Source: Clostridiales bacterium (GTDB lineage: Bacteria > Bacillota > Clostridia > Tissierellales > GPF-1). From it: a DNA stretch of 64,000 nt. The notes under the pieces are model-generated. The model had not been told where the DNA came from. It saw nothing but the letters and a program-made list of their open reading frames with translations, and searched no databases. Shown here in pieces: positions 34,456 to 43,272 of this stretch; the first letter of the stretch is position 1; every line of letters starts with the position of its first letter. Position numbers and translations under genes: made by a program. The stretch covers positions 99,096 to 163,095 of the forward strand of contig JABXKS010000001.1 in the NCBI GenBank assembly GCA_013619125.1, read 5' to 3'.

Positions 34456-35262
34456 ATGAGTTTTTCAAATGAAGAACTATTTACAGGTACTGCTGCATAC
34501 TATTCAAAATTTAGAATCGACTATCCAACCGAATTGATCGAAAGACTCCTTTCGTTTTGTCAATCTAAAGGAAATGGGAAGCTATTGGATTTGGGATGCG
34601 GGACAGGTCAGTTGTCAATTCCAATGCATTCATACTTTGAAGAAGTCATTGGAATCGACATTAGTCAAGAAATGGTTGATGAAGCGAGAAGAATCGGGCG
34701 AGAGCAAAACACTGAAAATATGCGTTTTATCACAATGGAATCAGAAAAAATGGATAAAGAATTGGGTCAATTTGATTTAATCGTATGCGGGAATGCATTC
34801 CACTGGATGGATCGAGAATTGGTTCTTGATAAATCTTACGATTTATTGAAGCCTTCTGGGGGAATGGTGATTTTAGCAGGTGGCAGTATTTGGACGGGAA
34901 AGCAATACTGGCAAAAAGAAATTTCGAAGATCATTCAGAAATGGTTGGGAGAAAAAAGGAAAGCTGGAACAGGAGAATACCGAGTCAAAAATAAATTGCA
35001 TGAGGCGTATATTCATGAAAGCGAATTTGAGCTGGTAAAAAAAGGTTCTTATCACTTTCTCCATGAGTGGAGCATGGAAAGCTTGCTGGGTTATCTCTAT
35101 TCGACTTCTTTTTGCAACAGAAGATTACTTGGGGAAAATGTTGATGCGTTTGAAGAGGAGCTAAAGAAAGCTTTGCTGCGTATAAAGCCTGAAGGAATAT
35201 TTCAAGAGGAAGTGAAAATTGCTTATTTTTTCTTGAAGAAGCAAAAAGAAGACTTATCATAA
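34456..35262 (+). CDS. Class I SAM-dependent methyltransferase
   Basis: This 268-residue protein has a Rossmann-like methyltransferase fold. Motif I is LLDLGCGTGQLSIP near residues 42-55, and IGIDISQEMVDEARRI and LIVCGNAFHWMDRE are motifs II and IV/post. The HW pair in motif IV is common in the YcgJ/Methyltransf_11-type group. The substrate is unknown. The start at 34456 follows a run of G residues; an in-frame TTG lies five codons earlier. Confidence 0.88.
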   Translation: MSFSNEELFTGTAAYYSKFRIDYPTELIERLLSFCQSKGNGKLLDLGCGTGQLSIPMHSYFEEVIGIDISQEMVDEARRIGREQNTENMRFITMESEKMDKELGQFDLIVCGNAFHWMDRELVLDKSYDLLKPSGGMVILAGGSIWTGKQYWQKEISKIIQKWLGEKRKAGTGEYRVKNKLHEAYIHESEFELVKKGSYHFLHEWSMESLLGYLYSTSFCNRRLLGENVDAFEEELKKALLRIKPEGIFQEEVKIAYFFLKKQKEDLS

Positions 35263-35312
35263 CATAAAAGCTGCAAAGGAAGATTGAATCTTCGTTTGCA
35301 GCTTTTGTGTTA
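35262..35312. terminator. Bidirectional terminator
   Basis: AAAAGCTGCAAA and TTTGCAGCTTTT enclose an inner GAAGATT/AATCTTC stem. It separates the methyltransferase from the convergent guanine deaminase gene. Confidence 0.88.
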
Positions 35313-35316
35313 TAGG

Positions 35317-36684
35317 TTACTTTCGTTTGTGAACTTTTTCGCCCTGTACCCAGACTTCTTGGATGTTTTCCGGTCGAGTCAGATACAAGATCTTTTGGAA
35401 GATAGATTCAAGAGGCTCGTTCTTATCGAAGATGGGAAGCTTGGCAGCCGGGGTTTTCGTGTCGATGATTTGAACGTCCCACGCATAGTCTGTCTCCAAT
35501 CGTCCGATGGGAAGAGACAAGGATTCGCCGCCTCCAGCCGTGGCCAAATAGAAGGCTTCGTTGACTGTGATTCGTGATCCGGTCACGCCCCGTTCTTCCG
35601 CAGGTAGGGCAGGGTTTACCCCGTCTTCCAGCATGCGCGAAGACATCACGGCTTGTTTGATATTATCATAGAGGCTTGGTGAGAACCCACCGGACAGGTC
35701 GGTGTCTAAACCGATCTCCACCCCTAGGGATTTTAGATGTGCAACGGGAAGAACACTGTTTGCAAAGTAGGCGTTGGAGATGGGCGAATGAGCGATTGCC
35801 GTGCCTGTTCTTGCAAAGAGAGCTGCATCGTCATCATCTAGAAAGTTGCAGTGTGCCATCACCGATTTGTCGGATAATAATCCGAAGTCGTTGAGGGCAA
35901 AAGCATCGTGCTTGCCAAAGCGATCAATGACGGTACCGTGCGCCCAGTCACTTTCACTGCAATGGGATTGGATATGAGTGTCGTACTTCGCAGCCAATTT
36001 GCCTAAGCCCTTTAAAACTTTGTCCGTGCAACTGGGAATAAAGCGAGGGGTCACGACGGGGTACACCCCTTGCTTGGTCGATCGATTCAAATCTTGAACA
36101 GCGAGAATGAAGGATTCGGTATCCTGCAAGGCTGATTCGGCAGATTGGTCGCGGCAAAATTCTGGATTTGCTTCCGGGTCATCCATTACAACTTTCCCAA
36201 CCAAACCGCGTTGTCCCTTTTTCGCGCAAATTTCCGCCAGCATATAGCTGGATTTTTTATGAAAAGTTGCAAAGTATTGAACGGTTGTTGAGCCGTTTGC
36301 AAGCAGCGTGCCGACTAGGTCTTCATAAACGGTTTGAGCAAAGTCGAGATCGGAAAACTTGGCTTCCAACGGGAATGTATAATGGCCCAGCCATTCATAT
36401 AAGGGGATGTCTAGGGCGATTCCGGCTTGTGCCCATTGTGGTGCATGAACATGTAAGTCGATAAAGCCAGGTAAAAAGTATTGCCCTTCAGGCAAGCGAT
36501 TAAAATTCTCTTGATCCTGAAATTCCTGTATGATTTTCTGATAGTCTTTGTGTTCGGGTGAAATGATTTTTTCAATCATCCCTTGGGCATTGATGCAAAA
36601 AAGATGATCCTGTAAAACCCGCACTTCTTTTGGTGATTGGCTAGAAAAAGCAGTTCCTTGGAAAATATTTGCATATTGATTCAT
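35317..36684 (-). CDS. guaD: Guanine deaminase
   Basis: This 455-residue amidohydrolase matches guanine deaminase. PGFIDLHVHAPQWAQAG holds the HxH metal ligands, and ALDIPLYEWLGHYTFPLEAKF (quoted in part: PLYEWLGHYTFP) is characteristic of the enzyme. IQSHCSESD, VMAHCNFL and GLDTDLSGG supply further histidine and aspartate ligands. It turns guanine into xanthine and ammonia. A divergent-style GGAGG site precedes the ATG. The flavoprotein gene upstream lies on the same strand, 51 bases away, and may be in the same transcript. Confidence 0.9.
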   Translation of the reverse strand: MNQYANIFQGTAFSSQSPKEVRVLQDHLFCINAQGMIEKIISPEHKDYQKIIQEFQDQENFNRLPEGQYFLPGFIDLHVHAPQWAQAGIALDIPLYEWLGHYTFPLEAKFSDLDFAQTVYEDLVGTLLANGSTTVQYFATFHKKSSYMLAEICAKKGQRGLVGKVVMDDPEANPEFCRDQSAESALQDTESFILAVQDLNRSTKQGVYPVVTPRFIPSCTDKVLKGLGKLAAKYDTHIQSHCSESDWAHGTVIDRFGKHDAFALNDFGLLSDKSVMAHCNFLDDDDAALFARTGTAIAHSPISNAYFANSVLPVAHLKSLGVEIGLDTDLSGGFSPSLYDNIKQAVMSSRMLEDGVNPALPAEERGVTGSRITVNEAFYLATAGGGESLSLPIGRLETDYAWDVQIIDTKTPAAKLPIFDKNEPLESIFQKILYLTRPENIQEVWVQGEKVHKRK

Positions 36685-36735
36685 GAAATCCTCCGGTACG
36701 ATGATTTAAAGATTAATCGATATTATATCAGACGT

Positions 36736-38142
36736 TTATCTTGACGAAACCATTTGTCCGGCAATTCTACCGAAAACGATACATTCCGTGATGGCACAAC
36801 TTCCGAGACGGCTGGCACCATGAACACCACCCGCAACTTCTCCAGCGGCGTAAAGACCTTCAATGATTTTTCCGTTATAATCGAGGACTTGCGCCTTTTC
36901 CGTAATCCCGAGCCCGCCCATGGTGAAATGGACTTTTGGCCATAATCTCATGGCATAGAATGGCGGAGAAACGATGGGTCGGGCGTCTTCCACAATTTGT
37001 TTTCCATAGTCCGGATCCGAGCCTTGCGAGACATAGTCGTTATAGGTGTTGATTGTATTTTTTAGATCATGCAGATTTAGGTCATAATGGGTCGCTAGAT
37101 GATCCAATGACTCGAATGTATTGACGACGCCCTTCTTTATTGCTTTTGAAATATCCCAACCTGACTGGGAAACGGCGTGATGATCCGCGATGCCCAGACA
37201 AGGATGACCAATGGAAAGGATTGCATCACCGGTAGTCTTTCTGTCGCCAAGTTCGTTGACAAATCGTTTTGTATCTTTAGGATCAATGATAACGCCATAT
37301 TGAAACAAGATATAATCCGCGAAAAGCGGGCCATGCCCATATCCCTTTTCATCGGGCGAAGACCATGCGCCTAATTGGATCTGCGACAATTGAACTGCCG
37401 CGGCATTGATTTTGAGTGCGGCTTTCAATCCTTCGGCGGTTGTGAAGGGTTTGTTTGTGGTAGAAATCTCAGATGTTAGCCTTGGGTCCTGCAATTGTCT
37501 GAATGGAACATCCGCTCCATAGCCACCCGTTGCAAGGATAATTCCTTTTCGAACCTTGATATGTGAAATCGTTCCTGAATGACTTTTATAGTCATAGTTT
37601 TCCAATACAGTCGCGCCAATCACTTTCCCGGCAGCATCTACAAGGAATTCTTGAAAAGAAACGCGATACTCAATAGGAATATCCAGCGATTCGGTTTTCG
37701 AGATCATCCTTTTTAGGATGGTCGCACCGCTCTTTCCTTCTGGGGTATAGCATCTGGGAACAGAGTGGCCACCAAAGAGATCGACACGGTCCATATAGGG
37801 CACGCCTAATTCGTCGATTGTCCATCGAAATGCATTTTCTGCATTTGCGACAAGGGTCTTTAAGAGATTGGGATAATTTAGTCCCAATCCGGCAGTCAAC
37901 ATATCTTGGTACATCAAGGCCGCATCATCCTTTATCATATATTTCTTTTGGAGATGGGTGTTTGGCGCAGCAATGCCTCCATCACTGATGATGGAGTTGC
38001 CGCCATAACTATTCATTTTTTCTATGACCAGCACATCAACGTTATGAGTTCTTGCTTCGATGGCTGCCGAGAGACCAGCGAAACCAGTACCTACAACAAG
38101 GACATCGGTTGTGCGGTTCCATGTGAAGTTTTCATTTAGCAT
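36736..38142 (-). CDS. FAD-dependent fumarate/urocanate-reductase-like flavoprotein
   Basis: This 468-residue protein matches the flavoprotein domain of the flavocytochrome c/fumarate reductase family. The dinucleotide motif VVGTGFAGLSAAIEA lies at residues 16-30. Residues matching the catalytic set are His126 (GGHSVPR), Arg301 (GDRKTTGDAIL), His405 (HFTMGG) and Arg445 (GASRLGS). It lacks heme and FMN-binding domains, so electrons must come from a separate donor. No membrane helix or signal is seen. The start at 38142 follows AGGAG. Its substrate could be an unsaturated acid such as fumarate or urocanate. Confidence 0.85.
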   Translation of the reverse strand: MLNENFTWNRTTDVLVVGTGFAGLSAAIEARTHNVDVLVIEKMNSYGGNSIISDGGIAAPNTHLQKKYMIKDDAALMYQDMLTAGLGLNYPNLLKTLVANAENAFRWTIDELGVPYMDRVDLFGGHSVPRCYTPEGKSGATILKRMISKTESLDIPIEYRVSFQEFLVDAAGKVIGATVLENYDYKSHSGTISHIKVRKGIILATGGYGADVPFRQLQDPRLTSEISTTNKPFTTAEGLKAALKINAAAVQLSQIQLGAWSSPDEKGYGHGPLFADYILFQYGVIIDPKDTKRFVNELGDRKTTGDAILSIGHPCLGIADHHAVSQSGWDISKAIKKGVVNTFESLDHLATHYDLNLHDLKNTINTYNDYVSQGSDPDYGKQIVEDARPIVSPPFYAMRLWPKVHFTMGGLGITEKAQVLDYNGKIIEGLYAAGEVAGGVHGASRLGSCAITECIVFGRIAGQMVSSR

Positions 38143-38446
38143 CGAATTCACTCCTATTTTTGGCAGTTGGCAATGAGGCTGTTTACCTATACTATACATC
38201 ACTGAGTGAGTGGGTGGGAGAGCAGTTGCGAGTCCGCAGAGGGTTAAGACGCAAATTTCTTTCTTCAGGGTACCTATTATAATTGAATCAAGGGGTGGGA
38301 AGGCGGGTAAGGAGAGAATGAAAAAGCATTTGGTACCTGGAGCAAAAGCAAGTTACGGTTGTTTGATGCCTAAAAAAGCGATGGAAAGCTGATCGCTCGG
38401 GGTATACCGGGTAAAGCAACGTAAATAAGAATGAGGTGGAGGAATT
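38143..38446. other. Divergent intergenic region
   Basis: This 304-base gap lies between the flavoprotein gene (minus) and the prenyltransferase gene (plus). It must contain promoters for both, but none stands out. No gene was recognised. Confidence 0.4.
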
Positions 38447-39394
38447 TTGAAAGCAAATCGTTTTTTTGAACTTGTTGAGCTGCCGACAAAGGTAGCGAGT
38501 GTTTTTCCATTTATAATCGGTACTTTGTATGCATTGTATAGGTACGGACGCATTAATGGGATTAATTTGCTTGTTATGGCGATTGCCATGCTGAGTCTTG
38601 ATATGTCGGCCACGGCACTCAATAACTATATGGACTACAAGCGTGCAATCAAGACGCATGGTTTTAATTACGAGCAGCAGAATGCCATCGTAAAATATAA
38701 GCTGAAAGAGAATACGGTGCGATGGGTTATTGGAGGCATGGCCAGTATCTCGATGATTCTAGGAGTCTATCTTTTTCTTAGAACAGATATCGTTGTTTTG
38801 TTTCTTGGAATGGTTTCTTTCTTTTTTGCGGCTATCTACTCATGGGGACCGTTTCCCATCTCGAGAACGCCTTTGGGAGAAATTGTTTCCGGGGTTGTCA
38901 TGGGTGGGATCATTCCCTTTATAAGCGCATATATTCACATATTCGACCAGGATCTGATTCGGATTGGATGGACGGACGGTACGCTTTTGTTCCACTTGGA
39001 TGTTGTGGAGCTTGTCGGATTTTTTGTTGTTTCTTTGCCGCTGATTGCAGGCATTTCGAATATCATGCTTGCGAACAACACCTGTGATATGGAGGATGAT
39101 TTTGAAAACAGAAGATTTACGCTCCCGCTCGTAATCGGGAAGGAAAACGCATTACGATTATTTGCGGGGATTTATGGTCTGGGGTATGTAGCAATTATAA
39201 TCGGAAGTGTGATTGGATGGCTTCCGAAGACAAGTCTTGCTGTTATTGTGACGGTGATACCGGTTAGGAAGAATGTCTTGAAATTTTTCGATAATCAGTC
39301 TAAGAAAGAGACCTTTCTTTTGAGTGTTCAGAATTTTGTTATCATGAGCGCAGCTTATGCGGTTTCGCTCGCAGTTGGATTGCTTCTTAAATGA
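38447..39394 (+). CDS. UbiA family prenyltransferase (MenA-like)
   Basis: This 315-residue membrane protein has about eight to nine helices and both aspartate-rich regions of the UbiA family. The first is NNYMDYKRA (residues 64-72), where one aspartate is replaced by alanine or lysine. The second, NNTCDMEDDFENRRFTLP, is intact near residues 206-223. It resembles 1,4-dihydroxy-2-naphthoate prenyltransferase of menaquinone synthesis, but no other menaquinone gene is nearby. The start is TTG at 38447, preceded by GGTGGAGG. Confidence 0.85.
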   Translation: MKANRFFELVELPTKVASVFPFIIGTLYALYRYGRINGINLLVMAIAMLSLDMSATALNNYMDYKRAIKTHGFNYEQQNAIVKYKLKENTVRWVIGGMASISMILGVYLFLRTDIVVLFLGMVSFFFAAIYSWGPFPISRTPLGEIVSGVVMGGIIPFISAYIHIFDQDLIRIGWTDGTLLFHLDVVELVGFFVVSLPLIAGISNIMLANNTCDMEDDFENRRFTLPLVIGKENALRLFAGIYGLGYVAIIIGSVIGWLPKTSLAVIVTVIPVRKNVLKFFDNQSKKETFLLSVQNFVIMSAAYAVSLAVGLLLK

Positions 39395-39410
39395 GTTGAA
39401 TATTTCAAAG

Positions 39411-39458
39411 GAGACACCAAATTCCAATAATCTGGAATTTAGGTGTCTCTTTTTTTCT
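39411..39458 (+). terminator. Intrinsic terminator of prenyltransferase gene
   Basis: AGACACCAAATTCCA and its near-perfect complement enclose a six-base loop, followed by a T-run. Confidence 0.9.
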
Positions 39459-39645
39459 CTTGAGAAATGAATCGCGTCATGTTTCCGGAATTGCATACCT
39501 CTACAAATATGCACATTCCTTTTATATTCATGCAATCGCCTCATTCATAACTATAATGTTATGTGTTTGATATAATAATATTATTTTACTTATGTATCTT
39601 CAAGGCATACGATCAAGGTATCAAAGAAGATTCAGGGGGGAATGG

Positions 39646-40224
39646 ATGGGAAAATTATGGAAACTGTTTTTATCAACGTTCTATTTGAGCGCATTTACTT
39701 TCGGCGGAGGATATGTCATTATCTCGCTGATGAAAACGAAATTTGTAGATGAAATGCATTGGATGGAAGAAGAGGAAATGCTGAATTATACAGCAATGGC
39801 CCAGTCGGCTCCGGGTGCTGTAGCGGTAAATGCTTCGATTCTTGTGGGTTACCGCATTGCGGGATTTGCGGGTGCGGTTGTGGCGATAATAGGCACCATT
39901 TTACCTCCGTTGATTATTATTTCGGTGATCTTTTTCTTCTATGAAGCCTTTAGAAGCAACCTAATCGTCAGTGCAGTATTGAAAGGCATGCAGTCGGGGG
40001 TCGCCGCGGTGATTGCCGATGTTGTGTTGAATCTGTCCAGTACCATCGTAAAAAACAAGGATAGTATTTCTGTGATCATTATGATTCTTGCCTTTGTTGC
40101 CACCTTTGTTCTTGGGGTGAATGTGATGGTGATCATCGCAGCGTGCGCGACGATAGGCATTGTTAGAGAAGGATTGGCTGTATCTAGGAAGGAGGCCGCA
40201 CATGAGCTTACTGGAACTCTTTAA
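39646..40224 (+). CDS. Chromate transporter, first half (ChrA N-type)
   Basis: This 192-residue membrane protein has the CHR-domain signature FGGGYVIISLMKTKFVDE near residues 20-37 and AQSAPGAVAVNASILVGYRIAG. Short-chain CHR proteins function in pairs, and the second half is encoded by the next gene, which overlaps this one by 23 bases. They transport chromate or related oxyanions, perhaps sulfate-like. The start at 39646 is favoured because a G-rich site lies upstream. Confidence 0.9.
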   Translation: MGKLWKLFLSTFYLSAFTFGGGYVIISLMKTKFVDEMHWMEEEEMLNYTAMAQSAPGAVAVNASILVGYRIAGFAGAVVAIIGTILPPLIIISVIFFFYEAFRSNLIVSAVLKGMQSGVAAVIADVVLNLSSTIVKNKDSISVIIMILAFVATFVLGVNVMVIIAACATIGIVREGLAVSRKEAAHELTGTL

Positions 40225-40765
40225 GGCGTTCTTTCAGATTGGAATGTTCAGCTTTGGTGGTGGTATGGCTGCGATTCCTCTTGTTCAGGAGGGAATTGTT
40301 GCTCAGCGCGGATGGCTGACCATGACGCAGTTTACAGACCTGATTACTATTGCGGAAATGACACCAGGTCCGATTGCCGTCAATTCAGCGACCTTTGTCG
40401 GCATGCAATTGTACGGGCTACCAGGTGCCCTTGTAGCAACGGCGGGATGTATTTTGCCATCCATCATTCTGGTTTCATTGCTTGCTGTTGCATATACCAA
40501 ATACAAGGAAATCTTCTGGATCAAGGGAGCGTTAAACGGGCTTCGTCCGGCGGTAGTGGCATTGATTGCTTCGGCAGGTGTTACCATTCTGTTTCTCGCT
40601 GTCTTTGGCACATCTGAAATCTTTTCGGGGCTTGGCACTATCAACATCATCGGTTTGTTGCTCTTTGTTGTCGGACTTTTTGTTTTACGCAAGTGGAAGG
40701 TCAGTCCGATTCAAACAATGATGCTTTGTGGACTGTTTGGAGGAGTTTTTTACAGCGTGCTATGA
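40202..40765 (+). CDS. Chromate transporter, second half (ChrA C-type)
   Basis: This 187-residue membrane protein carries the matching CHR signatures FSFGGGMAAIPLVQEGIV and EMTPGPIAVNSATFVG. It pairs with the first-half protein. The ATG at 40202 follows AAGGAGG inside the upstream gene, which ensures balanced synthesis. The anion it moves in this organism is unknown. Confidence 0.92.
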   Translation: MSLLELFKAFFQIGMFSFGGGMAAIPLVQEGIVAQRGWLTMTQFTDLITIAEMTPGPIAVNSATFVGMQLYGLPGALVATAGCILPSIILVSLLAVAYTKYKEIFWIKGALNGLRPAVVALIASAGVTILFLAVFGTSEIFSGLGTINIIGLLLFVVGLFVLRKWKVSPIQTMMLCGLFGGVFYSVL

Positions 40766-40801
40766 GCGGACTTGTTTTAGGGAATTAGGTGATAGAAAAA
40801 G

Positions 40802-40847
40802 AAACCCTAGACAGGAGACCTAAGGTCTTCTCTCTGGGGTTTTTTTG
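40802..40847 (+). terminator. Intrinsic terminator of chromate transporter genes
   Basis: AAACCC and GGGGTTT arms surround an inner GAGACC/GGTCTTC stem, followed by seven T residues. Confidence 0.88.
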
Positions 40848-40871
40848 GGATTTGCATCGGTGCCGCTTAAG

Positions 40872-41864
40872 CTAGATACAGCTGACAAGTTTGCCGACAA
40901 TTTGCTTGCGATGATTCTTTACCAATAGGGGGAGTCGGCTGTTGATTCGTTCGAACTCGTCTTCTGTGATGTAATTGTGCTTGAGAAGGAGTTCTGGAAT
41001 GATGCTGTCCAGGGCACGGTAGGCGCCACCCTCTGTCTTCATGGCAATGCCGGTGTTCTTGTCCATTACAGACATGCAATACACGGATTCGGCGCCCAGT
41101 TTGGCCAAAATTTTTCCGTTGGTTTCTTCCATAAGTATGGTATCGAGGCGATCAGTGCCTGCCACATAGAAGGGTTCGGAAGTCATGGCTTCCGAGATTT
41201 TCTTCAGGGTTGCCTGACGGTTGGTGTTTTCTGTGAAGGGACCAGCCAATTTGGCGTAGGCTATGGCCATGTTGATAATGGGGAGACCGAATACTGGAAC
41301 ACCACAACCATCAATGGCGATGTCAACTTCATCACGCTTTAGGTTGGTCATTTCGGCGATCATGTCAACCATGGTTTGCTGGATCGGATGTTCCAGCAGA
41401 ATATAGTCTGCCAGATCCCATTCATTGAGGATCCCGAGACCCAGCATACAGGAATGCTTGCCGGAACAGGGATTGTTGGCTGGGGAAAATGGGATTCGTT
41501 CGGTTAACATCCGCTTGTATTCACCTTCATACATCGGTCGGGCGGATCCGCAGTCCAAATCGTCCACGGTCTTTCCGAGTTTGGTCAGGAGACTGGCCAG
41601 CACTTCCCGGTGTTTGATTTCGCCGTTGTGTGATGAGGTCATCAAAGCGAGTTCTTTGGTTTCGACCATGTAACGCTCAAGCCCGCCCGCTTCGATAAAA
41701 GGGATCGCTTGAATTGGCTTTGCCGCTGATCGCCAAAAGGTCCGCTTTTCCTTGTCACCGTATTCAAACAATACCTTGCCGTCTCTGTCGACACCGACGA
41801 TATCGCCGCGGTGGATGCTTTCGATTTCTCCGCCCCGCATGACATGTACCAATTCAATTGACAT
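40872..41864 (-). CDS. Asparaginase II family protein
   Basis: This 330-residue protein belongs to the thermolabile asparaginase (asparaginase II, RhizAsn-type) family, unrelated to the EcAII fold. Recognisable blocks are RSAAKPIQAIPFIEAGG at about residues 45-61, SSHNGE, and the cysteine-containing NNPCSGKHSCMLG near residue 136. CGVPVFGLPI and KTEGGAYRAL follow. Known members hydrolyse asparagine using a serine/lysine pair. The ATG at 41864 follows GGAGG. Confidence 0.88.
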   Translation of the reverse strand: MSIELVHVMRGGEIESIHRGDIVGVDRDGKVLFEYGDKEKRTFWRSAAKPIQAIPFIEAGGLERYMVETKELALMTSSHNGEIKHREVLASLLTKLGKTVDDLDCGSARPMYEGEYKRMLTERIPFSPANNPCSGKHSCMLGLGILNEWDLADYILLEHPIQQTMVDMIAEMTNLKRDEVDIAIDGCGVPVFGLPIINMAIAYAKLAGPFTENTNRQATLKKISEAMTSEPFYVAGTDRLDTILMEETNGKILAKLGAESVYCMSVMDKNTGIAMKTEGGAYRALDSIIPELLLKHNYITEDEFERINSRLPLLVKNHRKQIVGKLVSCI

Positions 41865-42341
41865 CTTCAACCTCCATCTGTAATGTTTGCTTATATGATA
41901 ACAATAAAAAGAACGGATGTCATGCACTTTCCGATATTTGTAAAAGCATGTAGACGATTGATAAATGGGGCGATGCCTGTAGAGAAAAGGGCAACAGATG
42001 GAGGGTGTGCTGGTTACATATTATCATCTTGGCGAATCGAAAAATACCGGGCATAGATTAAGGCTACGGAAACACCGTCGAGAGTAGTCGTACCCCTTTG
42101 GGGTAGACATGCATAAGGAGGAATTTGGAGGGCGAATTGGTATGAAAGCAGCTAGGAAATTCAATGCAGTCTCGATAAAGTGGAACAATTTCTGAGGATA
42201 TGGGTCGCTATTTTGTCTCCCTTACCCGTGTAATTCCGGATTGATGGGTTTCTTTTATTAAAACTTCGGAAAATCCAGCATTGGAAATGCAAGGATGCAA
42301 TCCTATAAGAGTATCTTTGAAAAATGAGAAAGAGGTGACGA
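41865..42341. other. Long intergenic region without a confident gene
   Basis: This 477-base region separates the asparaginase (minus) and SDR (plus) genes. A short hairpin GTACCCC/GGGGTA lies near 42088-42106. Two GGAGG-like sites follow near 42117-42132, with a possible 17-codon reading frame starting at 42142. The frame has no recognisable similarity. An RNA gene cannot be excluded. Confidence 0.4.
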
Positions 42342-43031
42342 ATGAAACAAATATGCATCATTACAGGTGGTTCGGCAGGACTGGGGCTCTGTCTTGCAAA
42401 AAGACTCGCCGCGGTTGGGAAGAATGTTGCGATTATTGGAAGAACACAAGAGAAAATTGAAGCGGTGGTTCAGGAACTGCGAAAATTGAACCCTGAGGGA
42501 ATCGTAGTGGGGTATTCGTTGGATATTTCTGACGGGGAGAAGGTGAAGTCTCTTTACGAGGAATTGAATCGAGTGTACCAGGTGGAATACCTGTTTAACG
42601 TTGCGGGTGTAGGGATCTTTGGCGAGGCGAAAAGCATCGTTGAAGCAGACGTGGATGCGGTTCTTGATGCCAATTTGAAAGGGATGATTTTGATGACGAC
42701 GGGCGCTTTGCATCGAATGGAAGCCAATGGCGGAAAAATTATCAACATCATTTCAACAGCGGGGTTGAAAGGGAAAAGTAATGAGGCGTTGTATTGTGCG
42801 TCAAAATGGGGTGCTAGAGGATTTACCGAAGCGCTGAAGACGGAGTATAAAGGCAAGGGCATTTATATTTACGGGATCTATCCTGGTGGGATGAAGACTG
42901 GATTTTGGAATGAATCCCCCAGTTTTAACACCGAAAAATTCATGGATCCAGACCAGGTTGCCAAGCAAATTCTAGAGGCAGTGCTGAGTGATTCGGTTTA
43001 TGTCGGCGATCTTGTCATGGAACGAATGTAA
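42342..43031 (+). CDS. Short-chain dehydrogenase/reductase
   Basis: This 229-residue protein has the SDR signatures: the cofactor loop TGGSAGLGLCLA near residues 7-18, NVAGVG near 88, the catalytic Ser in ISTAG and the YCASKWG active-site Tyr/Lys pair. An arginine at the end of the second strand (IIGRTQEK) suggests NADPH preference. The substrate is unknown. A GAGGTG site precedes the ATG. It stands alone, ended by a terminator at 43117. Confidence 0.92.
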   Translation: MKQICIITGGSAGLGLCLAKRLAAVGKNVAIIGRTQEKIEAVVQELRKLNPEGIVVGYSLDISDGEKVKSLYEELNRVYQVEYLFNVAGVGIFGEAKSIVEADVDAVLDANLKGMILMTTGALHRMEANGGKIINIISTAGLKGKSNEALYCASKWGARGFTEALKTEYKGKGIYIYGIYPGGMKTGFWNESPSFNTEKFMDPDQVAKQILEAVLSDSVYVGDLVMERM

Positions 43032-43116
43032 GAGGAATCGATGAAACGGAACGACCTCATTGTGAAAGCCGTAAGCGGTTGGAATACAAATAGGGATGAA
43101 CGAAGGATATCTAGGA

Positions 43117-43157
43117 AGCACCCGATCTCCAAAGAAGTGGAGATAAGGTGCTTTTCT
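43117..43157 (+). terminator. Intrinsic terminator
   Basis: AGCACC/GGTGCT outer and CTCCA/TGGAG inner arms, followed by a short T-rich tail. Confidence 0.85.
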
Positions 43158-43187
43158 TATAGAAAAATATCGAAGGAGTAAGCGGAT

Positions 43188-43216
43188 TTGACCGAATTAA
43201 AGGGACATGATATGCT
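43188..43216 (+). promoter_or_regulatory. Promoter of tetR/dikinase operon
   Basis: TTGACC (43188-43193) and TATGCT (43211-43216) are exactly 17 bases apart, just upstream of the palindrome at 43227. Confidence 0.75.
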
Positions 43217-43226
43217 TGAGTCAACA

Positions 43227-43247
43227 ACAGACCGACCGTCGGTCTGT
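43227..43247. promoter_or_regulatory. Perfect 21-base palindromic operator
   Basis: ACAGACCGAC, a central C, then GTCGGTCTGT is perfectly symmetric. It lies about ten bases after the -10 box and 26 bases before the TetR start, an ideal place for autorepression. The GACCGACCGTCGGTC core is a common TetR operator form. Confidence 0.85.
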
Positions 43248-43272
43248 GTGCGGAAAATCGTGAGGTGCGAAG

